From Pedobacter sp. W3I1 (lineage in GTDB: Bacteria; Bacteroidota; Bacteroidia; Sphingobacteriales; Sphingobacteriaceae): a DNA stretch of 64,000 nucleotides. The first letter of the stretch is position 1. Every line of letters begins with the position of its first letter. Made by a program: the position numbers and the translations under genes. Location: NCBI RefSeq assembly GCF_030816015.1, contig NZ_JAUSXN010000001.1, positions 2,232,001-2,296,000 on the forward strand. Reading direction: 5' to 3'. Shown in pieces: positions 54,804 to 62,575 of the stretch. The notes beneath the pieces were generated by a model that saw nothing but the letters and a program-made list of their open reading frames with translations, made no database searches and was not told where the DNA came from.

Positions 54804-55916
54804 ATGACGGAAAAGCAATGGTACCATTTGGAGCGGCCTGACTCGGTTGAGTCACCCGGTTTAGTCTTTTACGAAGATCGGATCAAAGCAAACATTCAGC
54901 TGCTAATCTCGATGATCGATGATAAAGATCGTTTGCGCCCACATGTTAAAACGCATAAATCTGCCGAGGTTTCCAAACTTTTGATGGATGCCGGCATTTC
55001 GAAATTTAAATGTGCCACCATTGCCGAGGCAGAAATGCTGGCTTTGTGTGGCTCAGCTGATGTATTGCTTGCCTATCAGCCAGTTGGCCCCAATGTAGAT
55101 CGGTTTATAAGGCTACAAAAACAATATCCACTTACCAGGTTTAGTTGTTTGGTAGATAATGTAGGCGCCGCAGCGGTATTGGCTGCGCTTTCTCAAAGCA
55201 ATAGGCTGAAAAGCGATGTGTTTATCGATGTAAATGTGGGGATGGACCGCACGGGGATCCTTCCGGGAAACGTATTGGAACTGTATGCCAAGATTGGTCA
55301 AATAGATAGCTTAGTTTTAAAAGGTTTACATGCCTATGATGGTCACATTCATGATAACGATTTCGCCATACGTACCGAAAAAGCCAGCATAATTATCGAT
55401 GTGCTCAACCATTTAAGTACGGAAATCAATAACAGGCTTAGCCAGCAACCAATTATCATTGCCGGCGGAACACCAACTTTTACGGTTTACAATACACAAA
55501 CTGTTTTTGATTGTAGTCCGGGTACTTTTGCGCTTTGGGACAAAGGTTATCAGGATGCCTTTAAAGAGCAGCAGTTTCTTACTGCAGCTTTGGTGATATC
55601 GAGAATTGTTTCCTTACCCGAAAGTAATCTGATCTGCTGCGACCTTGGACATAAAGCCGTAGCCGCAGAAAAACCGCTCGATAAAAGGGTAGCTTTTTTG
55701 AACGCACCAGAACTTATTCCGGTTAGTCAGAGTGAAGAACACCTGGTATTAGATGCAGGAGAAAATCACCCCTATCAAATAGGCGATTTGCTCTATGGTT
55801 TACCTTATCACATTTGTCCAACGGTAGCCCTTTACGAAAATGCCACTTCCGTTTCTTCAGCTCATGCTGATCAAATCTGGAATATCAGTTCAAGAAAAAG
55901 AAAAATAACGATATAA
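54804..55916 (+). CDS. PLP- and metal-dependent D-threonine aldolase / D-serine dehydratase-like enzyme
   Basis: 370 residues, cytoplasmic. The alanine-racemase-type barrel starts at about residue 15. The PLP lysine is probably Lys49 in RPHVKTHKS. The C-terminal beta domain carries the metal-site motif His336-x-Cys338 in PYHICPT, plus DLGHKAVAAEKP. These are the marks of the D-threonine aldolase / eukaryotic-type D-serine dehydratase family, which splits D-threonine into glycine and acetaldehyde or D-serine into pyruvate and ammonia. The two activities cannot be separated by eye; the Rid gene next to it favours a dehydratase that releases an enamine. Confidence 0.88.
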   Translation: MTEKQWYHLERPDSVESPGLVFYEDRIKANIQLLISMIDDKDRLRPHVKTHKSAEVSKLLMDAGISKFKCATIAEAEMLALCGSADVLLAYQPVGPNVDRFIRLQKQYPLTRFSCLVDNVGAAAVLAALSQSNRLKSDVFIDVNVGMDRTGILPGNVLELYAKIGQIDSLVLKGLHAYDGHIHDNDFAIRTEKASIIIDVLNHLSTEINNRLSQQPIIIAGGTPTFTVYNTQTVFDCSPGTFALWDKGYQDAFKEQQFLTAALVISRIVSLPESNLICCDLGHKAVAAEKPLDKRVAFLNAPELIPVSQSEEHLVLDAGENHPYQIGDLLYGLPYHICPTVALYENATSVSSAHADQIWNISSRKRKITI

Positions 55917-55924
55917 GCCCTGAT

Positions 55925-56998
55925 ATGTTTACGATAGATGCCCATCTTGATTTAAGTATGAATGCGCTGGAATGGAACCGTGATTTAACACGTCCGCTGG
56001 CTGAAATAAATGCACGCGAACAGGGACTTACTGATAAACCCGACAGGGCTAAGGCAACCGTATCTTTGCCTGAACTTCGCAAAGGTAATATTGGTCTGGT
56101 AGTAGCCACCCAGATTGCCAGATTTGTGGCGCCAGATAACCCATTACCCGGCTGGCATTCTCCCGGGCAGGCATGGGCACAAACCCAAGGCCAGCTGGCG
56201 TGGTATAAGGCCATGGAAGATGCCGGTGAAATGCGCCAGGTGAACGATCTGTTGAGTTTAGAAAAACATCTTGCTTTATGGAAGGATGACTCGCCAACCG
56301 AAAAAAAACCTATTGGCTATATTTTAAGTCTGGAAGGCGCCGATTCCATTATCTCTGTCGATTATCTTCAAGGGGCTTATGATAAAGGATTGCGGGCTGT
56401 TGGTCCCGCCCATTACGGTCCGGGCAGATATGCACAGGGCACAGATGCTACCGGCAAACTACGTCCCGGCGCTTACGAGCTCCTTGCCGAAATGGAAAGG
56501 CTCAATATTATTCTTGATGCCACGCATTTATGCGATGATAGTTTTTGGGATGCGCTCGATCATTTTAATGGTCACGTTTGGGCCTCACACAACAATTGCA
56601 GGGCATTGGTGGAGCATAACCGTCAGTTTAGCGATGATCAGATAAAAGCATTAATTACACGAGGTGCAGTAATTGGTGGTGCTTTAGATGCCTGGATGAT
56701 GGTTCCGGGGTGGCAAAGGGGAATATCTACCCCAAAAGAAATGAACTGTAACCTGGAAGTGATGATTGATCATATCGATCACATCTGCCAGCTTGCAGGC
56801 AATGCCAACCATGTGGGTATCGGTTCTGATTTAGATGGTGCATTTGGTAGAGAGCAGTGCCCGTACGATCTGGAAAGCATTGTCGATCTGGATAAAATCC
56901 CGGCCTTGTTTGCCAAACGGGGTTACAGTAAGGATGATGTCGAAAATTTAATGCATGGCAACTGGATCAGGTTTCTGCGTAAGGCCTGGAAAGCATAA
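55925..56998 (+). CDS. M19 membrane-dipeptidase-family peptidase
   Basis: 357 residues without a signal peptide, so cytoplasmic despite the family name. The binuclear zinc site is visible: His7-x-Asp9 in DAHLDLS, bridging Glu137 in SLEGADS, His201 in DATHLCD, His222 in WASHNNCRAL, and Asp302 in IGSDLDGAFG. M19 enzymes cleave dipeptides and tolerate a D-residue at the C-terminal side; bacterial members act on L-D dipeptides. Together with the PLP enzyme 8 bases upstream it would release and then break down D-amino acids from imported dipeptides. The GH3 gene starts 6 bases downstream. Confidence 0.9.
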   Translation: MFTIDAHLDLSMNALEWNRDLTRPLAEINAREQGLTDKPDRAKATVSLPELRKGNIGLVVATQIARFVAPDNPLPGWHSPGQAWAQTQGQLAWYKAMEDAGEMRQVNDLLSLEKHLALWKDDSPTEKKPIGYILSLEGADSIISVDYLQGAYDKGLRAVGPAHYGPGRYAQGTDATGKLRPGAYELLAEMERLNIILDATHLCDDSFWDALDHFNGHVWASHNNCRALVEHNRQFSDDQIKALITRGAVIGGALDAWMMVPGWQRGISTPKEMNCNLEVMIDHIDHICQLAGNANHVGIGSDLDGAFGREQCPYDLESIVDLDKIPALFAKRGYSKDDVENLMHGNWIRFLRKAWKA

Positions 56999-57004
56999 AT
57001 CAAC

Positions 57005-59017
57005 ATGAAGAAAATAACAGTTTGTACCGTTTTATTTTTATGGGTTTTCAGCGGAAGCATTTCCGCCCAAAAGAAAAATAAAGACGCAGTTTATCAAAAT
57101 CCAAAGTCCTCAACTGAAAAACGCATTGCCGATCTCCTTTCAAGGATGACGGTGGAAGAAAAAGTGGGGCAGATTTCTACTCCGCTTGGCTGGCCGATGT
57201 ATGAAAAAACAGGAAACAAGGTCGGGGTAAGTGAGGCTTTCAAAAAGACACTTCAAGAAGAATTTACCGGGATGCTCTGGGCTACATTAAGGGCCGATCC
57301 CTGGACCAAAAAAACGTTATCAAACGGTTTAAACCCCGAATTGGCCGCTAAAGCGACGAATGCCATCCAGAAATATGCAATGAAGCAGACCAGGCTGGGC
57401 ATCCCTATATTATTGGCTGAAGAATGCCCACATGGACACATGGCCATTGGTGCCACGGTTTTTCCAACTTCCCTGGGCCAGGCGAGTACCTGGAACCCGG
57501 TGCTGATTGAAAAGATGGGGGCTGCAATTGGGGAAGAAACGCGTTTACAGGGCGGACATATCGGATATGGCCCGGTGCTTGATTTGGCGAGAGAACCCAG
57601 GTGGTCGAGGGTGGAAGAAACTTATGGCGAAGATCCCTGGCTGATCAGTAAAATGGGAGTGGCCATGGTGAAGGGTTTTCAGGGTACAGATTTAAAAAGC
57701 GGATATCACGTGGTATCTACATTAAAACACTTTGCCGCCTATGGTGCTCCGGAAGGTGGGCATAATGGTGGAAGCATTGCGGTAGGTTTAAGAGGCCTCA
57801 ACCAGTTTTATCTTCCACCCATTAAAGCTGCAGTAGATGCCGGTGCACTTTCGGTGATGACGGCTTACAATTCGATTGACGGAATTCCCTGTACTGCCAA
57901 CCCTTATCTCCTGAAAGAACTGCTGATTAAAGAATGGAAATTTAAGGGTTTCAGCATTTCAGACTTAGGAAGCATTTCAGGACTTTATAATAATCATCAT
58001 GTGGCTGCTGATGCCGAAGGCGCTGCGGCATTGGCCATTAATGCAGGCCTTGATGCCGATTTAAGTGGCTATGGTTACGGGAAATCACTTATAAAAGCGG
58101 TTAAAAGTGGTCAGGTGAAAAAAGCAGTTTTAGATACTGCAGTAAGCCGCGTACTGCGGATTAAATTTAACATGGGCCTGTTCGAAAAGCCTTATGTAGA
58201 TCCTTCAAAAGCTTTAGCCCTGGTTAGGAACGCTGAAAAGATAAATTTATCGGCGCAGGTTGCAAGAGAATCGATCATCCTGCTTAAAAATAAGGGTGCT
58301 CTTTTGCCCTTAAATAAAAATATAAAGAAACTGGCAGTTATTGGCCCGAATGCAGATAATATTTACAACCAGCTAGGTGATTATACTGCTCCACAGGATC
58401 AGGGAAACGTGATTACCGTATTACAGGGAATTAAGAACAAGCTGGGAAATGCTGTACAGGTCACTTATGCCAAAGGCTGTGATATACGTGATACCAGCTC
58501 AAATGATATCGAAGCTGCGGTAGCTTTAGTCCGTGAGGCTGATGCTGCAGTTGTGGTGCTGGGAGGCTCAAGTGCCAGGGATTTTAAAACCGAATATCAG
58601 GATTCGGGTGCGGCAAATGTAAAACAATCGGAAGGAAAACTCTCTGATATGGAAAGTGGTGAAGGTTTTGACCGCTCTACACTCGATATGCTTGGCGATC
58701 AAACAAAGCTTTTAAGTGAATTAAAGAAAACTGGAAAGCCTATCGTCCTGGTCTTGATTATGGGGCGGCCATTGAACTTAAATTATGCTGCCGAAAATAT
58801 AGATGCCATTTTAAATGCCTGGTATCCGGGACAGGGTGGGGGAACTGCTATTGCAGATGTTTTATTTGGCGATTATAATCCTGCAGGGAGGCTGCCCATA
58901 TCTTTTCCAAAATCAGTGGGGCAGCTGCCGGTTTATTACAATGCAATGAGCCCCCAGCGAAGACCGTACCTGGAAGGTGATGCTAAACCGCTATATATAG
59001 TTTCGGTTTCGGCCTGA
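57005..59017 (+). CDS. GH3 beta-glycosidase, N-terminal part of a frameshifted gene
   Basis: Signal peptide ending SISAQ, then the GH3 N-terminal TIM barrel (about 35-385) with nucleophile Asp320 in FSISDLGSI, and the GH3 C-terminal alpha/beta domain (about 415-660) with ESGEGFDRSTLDM in the acid/base loop region. Family members are beta-glucosidases or beta-xylosidases; EECPHGHMAIGATVFPT is typical of Bacteroidota ones. The reading ends early as KPLYIVSVSA-stop, where the family expects LY-x-FGFGLSYT. That motif continues in another frame directly behind the (TA)4 tract at 58992-58999. Removing one TA restores LYSFGFGLSYTR and a 787-residue protein of normal length. It is the last gene of the GH20 operon. 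Confidence 0.85.
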   Translation: MKKITVCTVLFLWVFSGSISAQKKNKDAVYQNPKSSTEKRIADLLSRMTVEEKVGQISTPLGWPMYEKTGNKVGVSEAFKKTLQEEFTGMLWATLRADPWTKKTLSNGLNPELAAKATNAIQKYAMKQTRLGIPILLAEECPHGHMAIGATVFPTSLGQASTWNPVLIEKMGAAIGEETRLQGGHIGYGPVLDLAREPRWSRVEETYGEDPWLISKMGVAMVKGFQGTDLKSGYHVVSTLKHFAAYGAPEGGHNGGSIAVGLRGLNQFYLPPIKAAVDAGALSVMTAYNSIDGIPCTANPYLLKELLIKEWKFKGFSISDLGSISGLYNNHHVAADAEGAAALAINAGLDADLSGYGYGKSLIKAVKSGQVKKAVLDTAVSRVLRIKFNMGLFEKPYVDPSKALALVRNAEKINLSAQVARESIILLKNKGALLPLNKNIKKLAVIGPNADNIYNQLGDYTAPQDQGNVITVLQGIKNKLGNAVQVTYAKGCDIRDTSSNDIEAAVALVREADAAVVVLGGSSARDFKTEYQDSGAANVKQSEGKLSDMESGEGFDRSTLDMLGDQTKLLSELKKTGKPIVLVLIMGRPLNLNYAAENIDAILNAWYPGQGGGTAIADVLFGDYNPAGRLPISFPKSVGQLPVYYNAMSPQRRPYLEGDAKPLYIVSVSA

Positions 59018-59370
59018 GTTATACCCGTTTTAAATACTCAAATTTAATTGTGAATAAAAGTAAATCATCAACCGGTGGACTTACAGTTGAGTTTGATTTA
59101 AAGAATATTGGCCCGGTCACCGGAGATGAAGTCGCACAATTATACCTCAACCGTCAAAATGCAAGCGTGGTAATGCCCGTTCAGGAATTGAAAGGGTTTA
59201 AAAGAATATCGCTGAAAGCAGGGGAAAGCCAGCATCTGGTTTTTGAGGTAAAAGCTGAGGATCTCAAAATTTACAATGCTGAAATGCAATGGGTAAATGA
59301 AGACCTGGATCTCAATGTTATGGTTGGCCCCTCATCAGATAACATCGCGCTATCAGCACGGTTAAAGTAA
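58999..59370 (+). pseudogene. C-terminal fibronectin-type domain of the frameshifted GH3 gene
   Basis: This frame continues the GH3 protein after the shift: FGFGLSYTRFKYSN, then VEFDLKNIGPVTGDEVAQLYLN and ELKGFKRISLKAGES. This is the Fn3-like domain that ends most Bacteroidota GH3 enzymes. No ATG lies at its head (a GTG is at 59050), so it is unlikely to be made alone. Either it is a real frameshift, perhaps reversible, or a read error in the TA tract. Confidence 0.85.
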
Positions 59371-59590
59371 CCTAACGGTATTTGCTAATAATAAGGTGCT
59401 TAGTTGAAGCGTAGCTTTTAGTAATAAATTAATTTTTTGTGCTTCGATATAAATTTTGTCTCAAAAATAATTGCAAGTTCACGTAATCCTTGCCTGGCCA
59501 TTTTGGACGAACAAATAATATAATAACAGACCAATATCCGTGGTTGTTTAGTGATGGGTCCGGGACACTCAATGTCATTAAGTTAAGCAC

Positions 59591-59688
59591 TGGTAGTCAG
59601 TCTGAGCGTAGTCGAAGACTTCTTGAGATTGATAAATCGCAAATAAATGCCCTTTACTTCGACTGCGCTCAGCACAAGCTCGCTACCA
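59591..59688. repeat. Inverted-repeat intergenic element (GTCGAAG type)
   Basis: The left end TGGTAGTCAGTCTGAGCGTA plus GTCGAAG mirrors the right end CTTCGACTGCGCTCAGCA...GCTACCA. The outer 6 bases and the GAGCG-x-AGTCGAAG block are complementary, with a spacer of about 40 bases. This is a type of dispersed intergenic palindrome I associate with Bacteroidota. No coding content. Confidence 0.65.
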
Positions 59689-59711
59689 TTGACGGATTCC
59701 TATAGCAAGGT

Positions 59712-59827
59712 CGTCATTGCGAGGAGGAACGACGAAGCAATCTATCCTGCTAGTGATCCTGCTATAAAGATTGTTTTCCCGAAAATCGGGACAGGCTATC
59801 GGCTGAAAAAGCCTTCTCGCAATGACG
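59712..59827. repeat. Inverted-repeat intergenic element, copy B (MITE-like)
   Basis: Reverse-oriented copy of the element at 28147-28263. It runs from CGTCATTGCGAGGAGGAACG to CCTTCTCGCAATGACG, with CCCGAAAATCGGG inside. The shared outer arms are almost identical; the centre has diverged (CCTGCTAGTGATCCTGC here). Confidence 0.85.
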
Positions 59828-60114
59828 ATAATCTGAGGAGATTTATCTCCTTAAAATCTCATGTCATTTATATTGATTTTTATACAAAAAATTATCCCTC
59901 AGGGTGACATCCTTTTGCAATTTATCCCTTAACTTAATGAATTGGCCGGGAGACTAATCACGGGAAAAAATATTTGGCAAAATTTGTCTTACTGTGCTCA
60001 ACTCAGAAAATAATGTGAGGCTCATTGGTTTGGAGGGTAATGAAATCTCGGAAACCAATTCCACCAGATTTGAAGCTTAAGGGTTGATTATGCCAAATAT
60101 TTAATAACAGGGAA

Positions 60115-60867
60115 TTAAAGACTATTGTTTGAAGATGTATCGGCCGTTGGTGTTTTTAAATAAGTCTTAATATGCTGATCATCAGCGTTGTTATCGACTA
60201 AGTCGTAAATGTTTTTTCTAGACAAGATATAAGTTAATGTTATACTCGCTGTCCAAACCGTTACAAGAATTGGTGACCCTAATATCCAATAATTACTTAA
60301 AAGTCCTTTTTGTAGCAAAGAATTTAGAATAATTAAAATTACCCAGGTATCGATCTGACCGGGGATTAATAAAAACACTAAAAACCATACAATTGCACTA
60401 TCATTTTCAATTACTGTATAACATTTATAAAGTGGGTAGATGATAATAGCAAGTATTATAATTGTACCCAGTAGCCAAGACAAGTTATTATTATGTAACA
60501 CCAGGTTTAACCCCCAAACTTCGTCGCCGCCACCTGTCACAGCCCCAAAAATTCTGGTAAAAGGCATATTTGCAAAAACTAATGAAAACCCCAATGCTTT
60601 TTGGGTGTCTTTAGCTTTATTCATTAGATACGTTCCAATCCAAATCATCAGATAAGTGAAAATGGGTCCAGCAAAGGTAGATATTACGGAATAGGGTTTT
60701 TGCTCTGCGCAATTTCCGCATAAAGACCAAACATTAAAATCTCTGGTTCCCCAACATCCACAAATTAGCCTGCCTATAGCGGTGTGTACTATTTCATGAG
60801 CTTCGTGCATCACAAAAGTTAATGCTAAAAATGTTAGTGCAAACGTTAGCGTCAGTTTTAATTTCAT
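60115..60867 (-). CDS. Membrane protein with HExxH motif, putative intramembrane metalloprotease-like
   Basis: 250 residues, about six hydrophobic helices. The first helix runs into MHEAHEIVHTAIGRL, giving a HEIVH zinc-protease-type motif at 24-28. Soon after comes a cysteine group, Cys36-x-Cys38 and Cys50-x-x-Cys53. Helix 2 reads STFAGPIFTYLMIWIG, where site-2 proteases (M50) have a conserved helix after their HExxH. The acidic third ligand is not obvious; GGGDEVWG at about 112-119 could supply one. M50-like membership is therefore possible but unproven, and the histidines could bind metal in another way. It is a single gene, convergent with the GH3 operon. Confidence 0.6.
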   Translation of the reverse strand: MKLKLTLTFALTFLALTFVMHEAHEIVHTAIGRLICGCWGTRDFNVWSLCGNCAEQKPYSVISTFAGPIFTYLMIWIGTYLMNKAKDTQKALGFSLVFANMPFTRIFGAVTGGGDEVWGLNLVLHNNNLSWLLGTIIILAIIIYPLYKCYTVIENDSAIVWFLVFLLIPGQIDTWVILIILNSLLQKGLLSNYWILGSPILVTVWTASITLTYILSRKNIYDLVDNNADDQHIKTYLKTPTADTSSNNSL

Positions 60868-60914
60868 GTAAGATTTTTTTTAAACTTTAATAAGCCAACA
60901 GTCCTGCCAATTGC

Positions 60915-60922
60915 CAAACATA
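60915..60922 (-). promoter_or_regulatory. Possible Bacteroidota -7 box
   Basis: On the minus strand TATGTTTG matches the TAnnTTTG consensus. It lies about 48 bases before the ATG of the membrane-protein gene. No TTG at the -33 distance was seen, so this is weak. Confidence 0.3.
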
Positions 60923-61003
60923 TTTCTTTGCAATCAGTTCGTGTTGCGCTGTTCATTTGTGTTTTCTTTATTGTTAGCGAAGCTGGCACTGTGCCAACAT
61001 GCA

Positions 61004-61330
61004 TTACCATTTGTCTAAGCTGTGCAGATCCTCGAGTACCTGTATTTGCGGAAATTCTTCGCTTAAGGAAGCTTGGTCACAAGGCTTAAAAGTAGTATGC
61101 GAGCCATTCTTTTCATATATAAAGAGTCCCTTTCTGCTTCATAGAACAGATATAATTCGTTTATCATTCGTTGATTCTATAAACCCGGGCAGGTATGTAT
61201 CGATATTAAGGCCATTATCCGTCGCTATGTCCCTGACGTCTGTCCAGTCGTTTCTTAAAAGCTCAGTCAATTCTTTAATTTCTTGCTTGTATAAGCCTAA
61301 TGAGATTATCGATATATTGTTAATTAGCAT
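61004..61330 (-). pseudogene. Small hypothetical gene with an in-frame stop
   Basis: ATG at 61330 opens MLINNISIISLGLYKQEIKE...NDKRIISVL and stops at TGA (61139-61141) after 63 codons. The same frame continues without a break as SRKGLFIYEKNGSHTTFKPC...LEDLHSLDKW to TAA at 61004-61006. The second part is clearly protein-like, so the original product was probably about 108 residues and is now cut by a nonsense mutation. I recognise no family. The first 63 residues may still be made. Confidence 0.5.
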
Positions 61331-61349
61331 TGTTTAAGCAAATATAATA

Positions 61350-61371
61350 TATATCACTATTTAGTGATATA
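61350..61371. promoter_or_regulatory. Perfect palindrome between divergent genes, candidate operator
   Basis: TATATCACTA-TT-TAGTGATATA has 10-base arms and a 2-base centre. It lies between the broken small gene (minus) and the TetR-like remnant (plus), 46 bases before the latter's ATG. Such palindromes are typical dimer sites of TetR- or MarR-type repressors. Confidence 0.45.
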
Positions 61372-61416
61372 AAATCTACTATTTTTTGATCATGCATTTT
61401 TAACCCGGAAAAAGAT

Positions 61417-61663
61417 ATGGACCATAAATTATTACAGGTTCCATTCGGAACAAAGAAAAAGCAAACAGAGATTTCTATTGCTATTGACAAGATATTGAAT
61501 ACAAAGGGCTTCTCTTGGCTAAAAGTAAATGATATTGCTGCGACGGTAGAGATGGACAAAAATTACCAGCGTAATAAACGTCTCCTTTTTGACTACAATA
61601 ATAGTAGATTCGACTTCAACTGTTGATTTGGTTCTTCAGACATTTGAAGAATTAAATCACTGA
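61417..61663 (+). pseudogene. Remnant of a TetR-like regulator
   Basis: ATG 61417 opens MDHKLLQVPFGTKKKQTEIS with an N-terminal helix-turn-helix pattern typical of TetR proteins: AIDKILNTKGFSWLKVNDIAATVEMDKNY. The frame then loses sense and stops after 69 codons at 61624-61626, instead of the usual 190-200. Another frame gives a coherent ending, TIIVDSTSTVDLVLQTFEEL, stopping at 61661-61663, 3 bases before the next ATG. This fits an internal deletion that removed the ligand domain and shifted the frame. Confidence 0.55.
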
Positions 61664-61666
61664 AAT

Positions 61667-62563
61667 ATGAAAATTATAATAACAGGCTCATTAGGAAACA
61701 TCAGTAAGCCACTAACCAAAGAATTAGTTCAAAAAGGACATGACGTCACCGTTATCAGTAGCAATGCATCAAAACAGGATGAGATCGAAAATTTAGGAGC
61801 AACAGCAGCCATCGGTTCCTTAGAAGATCCGGATTTTCTAACCACTACCTTGAAGGGCGCTGATGCCGTTTATACAATGGTTCCCCCGGGCAATTACTTT
61901 GATCCGAATTTAGATTTGTTAGCTTATTACATCAGATTAGGAAAAAATTATGCAGCGGCTATTAAAACTTCGGGTGTGAAACGGGTTGTCAATTTAAGTA
62001 CAATTGGTGGTCATATGAAAGAGGGAAACGGTATTTTGGCCGGTGCGCACAACGTCGAGTTGATCTTAAACGAACTTCCGGCAGACGTGGCAATTACGCA
62101 TATGCGGCCAAATTCTTTCTATTACAATTTATTTGGTTTTGTAGATATGACCAGATCGCAAGGAATTATTGCTGCCAATTATGGTGGGGAAAGCATTATC
62201 CCGTTTGTTTCTCCAATTGATATCGCTGCGGCAGTCGCTGAAGAATTAACTACGCCCTTTAAAGGAAGAAAAACCCGGCCAGTGGCAAGCGAGGACCTTT
62301 CTGGTCATGAAACTGCAAGTATTTTAGGTGAGGCCATTGGCAAACCCGATTTGAAATGGGTGGTCATTTCTGATGAAGAAACCTTGAACGGATTAGTTTC
62401 CATCGGAATGAACCCGAAAATTGCAGCTGGTTTAGTGGAAATGTATGGTGCGCTTCATAGTGGACGGTTAGCAGAGGACTATTATCAAAACAAACCTGCG
62501 GTAATGGGTAAAGTGAAGATGAGAGATTTTGCAAAAGAATTTGCAGCTGCGTACAAACAATGA
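61667..62563 (+). CDS. NmrA-like NAD(P)-binding oxidoreductase
   Basis: 298 residues of the atypical short-chain dehydrogenase / NmrA group. The N-terminal Rossmann motif is MKIIITGSLGNISKPLTKEL. GSLEDPDFLTTTLKGADAVYTMVPP and VKRVVNLSTIGGH follow in the usual places; no YxxxK catalytic pair is apparent. Members are NAD(P)H-sensing proteins or quinone reductases; substrate unknown. The preceding gene is a broken TetR-like regulator with a palindrome upstream, a common arrangement for such reductases, so its control may now be relaxed. The AraC gene starts 12 bases downstream, probably in the same transcript. Confidence 0.85.
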   Translation: MKIIITGSLGNISKPLTKELVQKGHDVTVISSNASKQDEIENLGATAAIGSLEDPDFLTTTLKGADAVYTMVPPGNYFDPNLDLLAYYIRLGKNYAAAIKTSGVKRVVNLSTIGGHMKEGNGILAGAHNVELILNELPADVAITHMRPNSFYYNLFGFVDMTRSQGIIAANYGGESIIPFVSPIDIAAAVAEELTTPFKGRKTRPVASEDLSGHETASILGEAIGKPDLKWVVISDEETLNGLVSIGMNPKIAAGLVEMYGALHSGRLAEDYYQNKPAVMGKVKMRDFAKEFAAAYKQ

Positions 62564-62575
62564 TTAAATTAGCAT

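Larger units (their letters stand above)
59371..60114. other. 744-base gap with two palindromic intergenic elements
   Basis: The gap lies between the GH3 operon and the convergent membrane-protein gene. It carries repeat elements at 59591-59688 and 59712-59827. Short frames here arise from these repeats and are not credible genes. The stretch 59890-60110 shows nothing I can identify. Confidence 0.65.

Noticed and set aside
59490..59907. Two overlapping open frames downstream of the GH3 gene
   Set aside because: Both are read from palindromic intergenic elements and show no conserved protein pattern.
61139..61141. TGA as a recoded selenocysteine or tryptophan codon
   Set aside because: No selenocysteine-type hairpin or known selenoprotein context is apparent, and every other gene here uses the standard code; a nonsense mutation is simpler.
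60999..61337. 112-codon plus-strand frame
   Set aside because: It is antisense to the better minus-strand reading at 61004-61330, which keeps protein-like composition on both sides of its stop.
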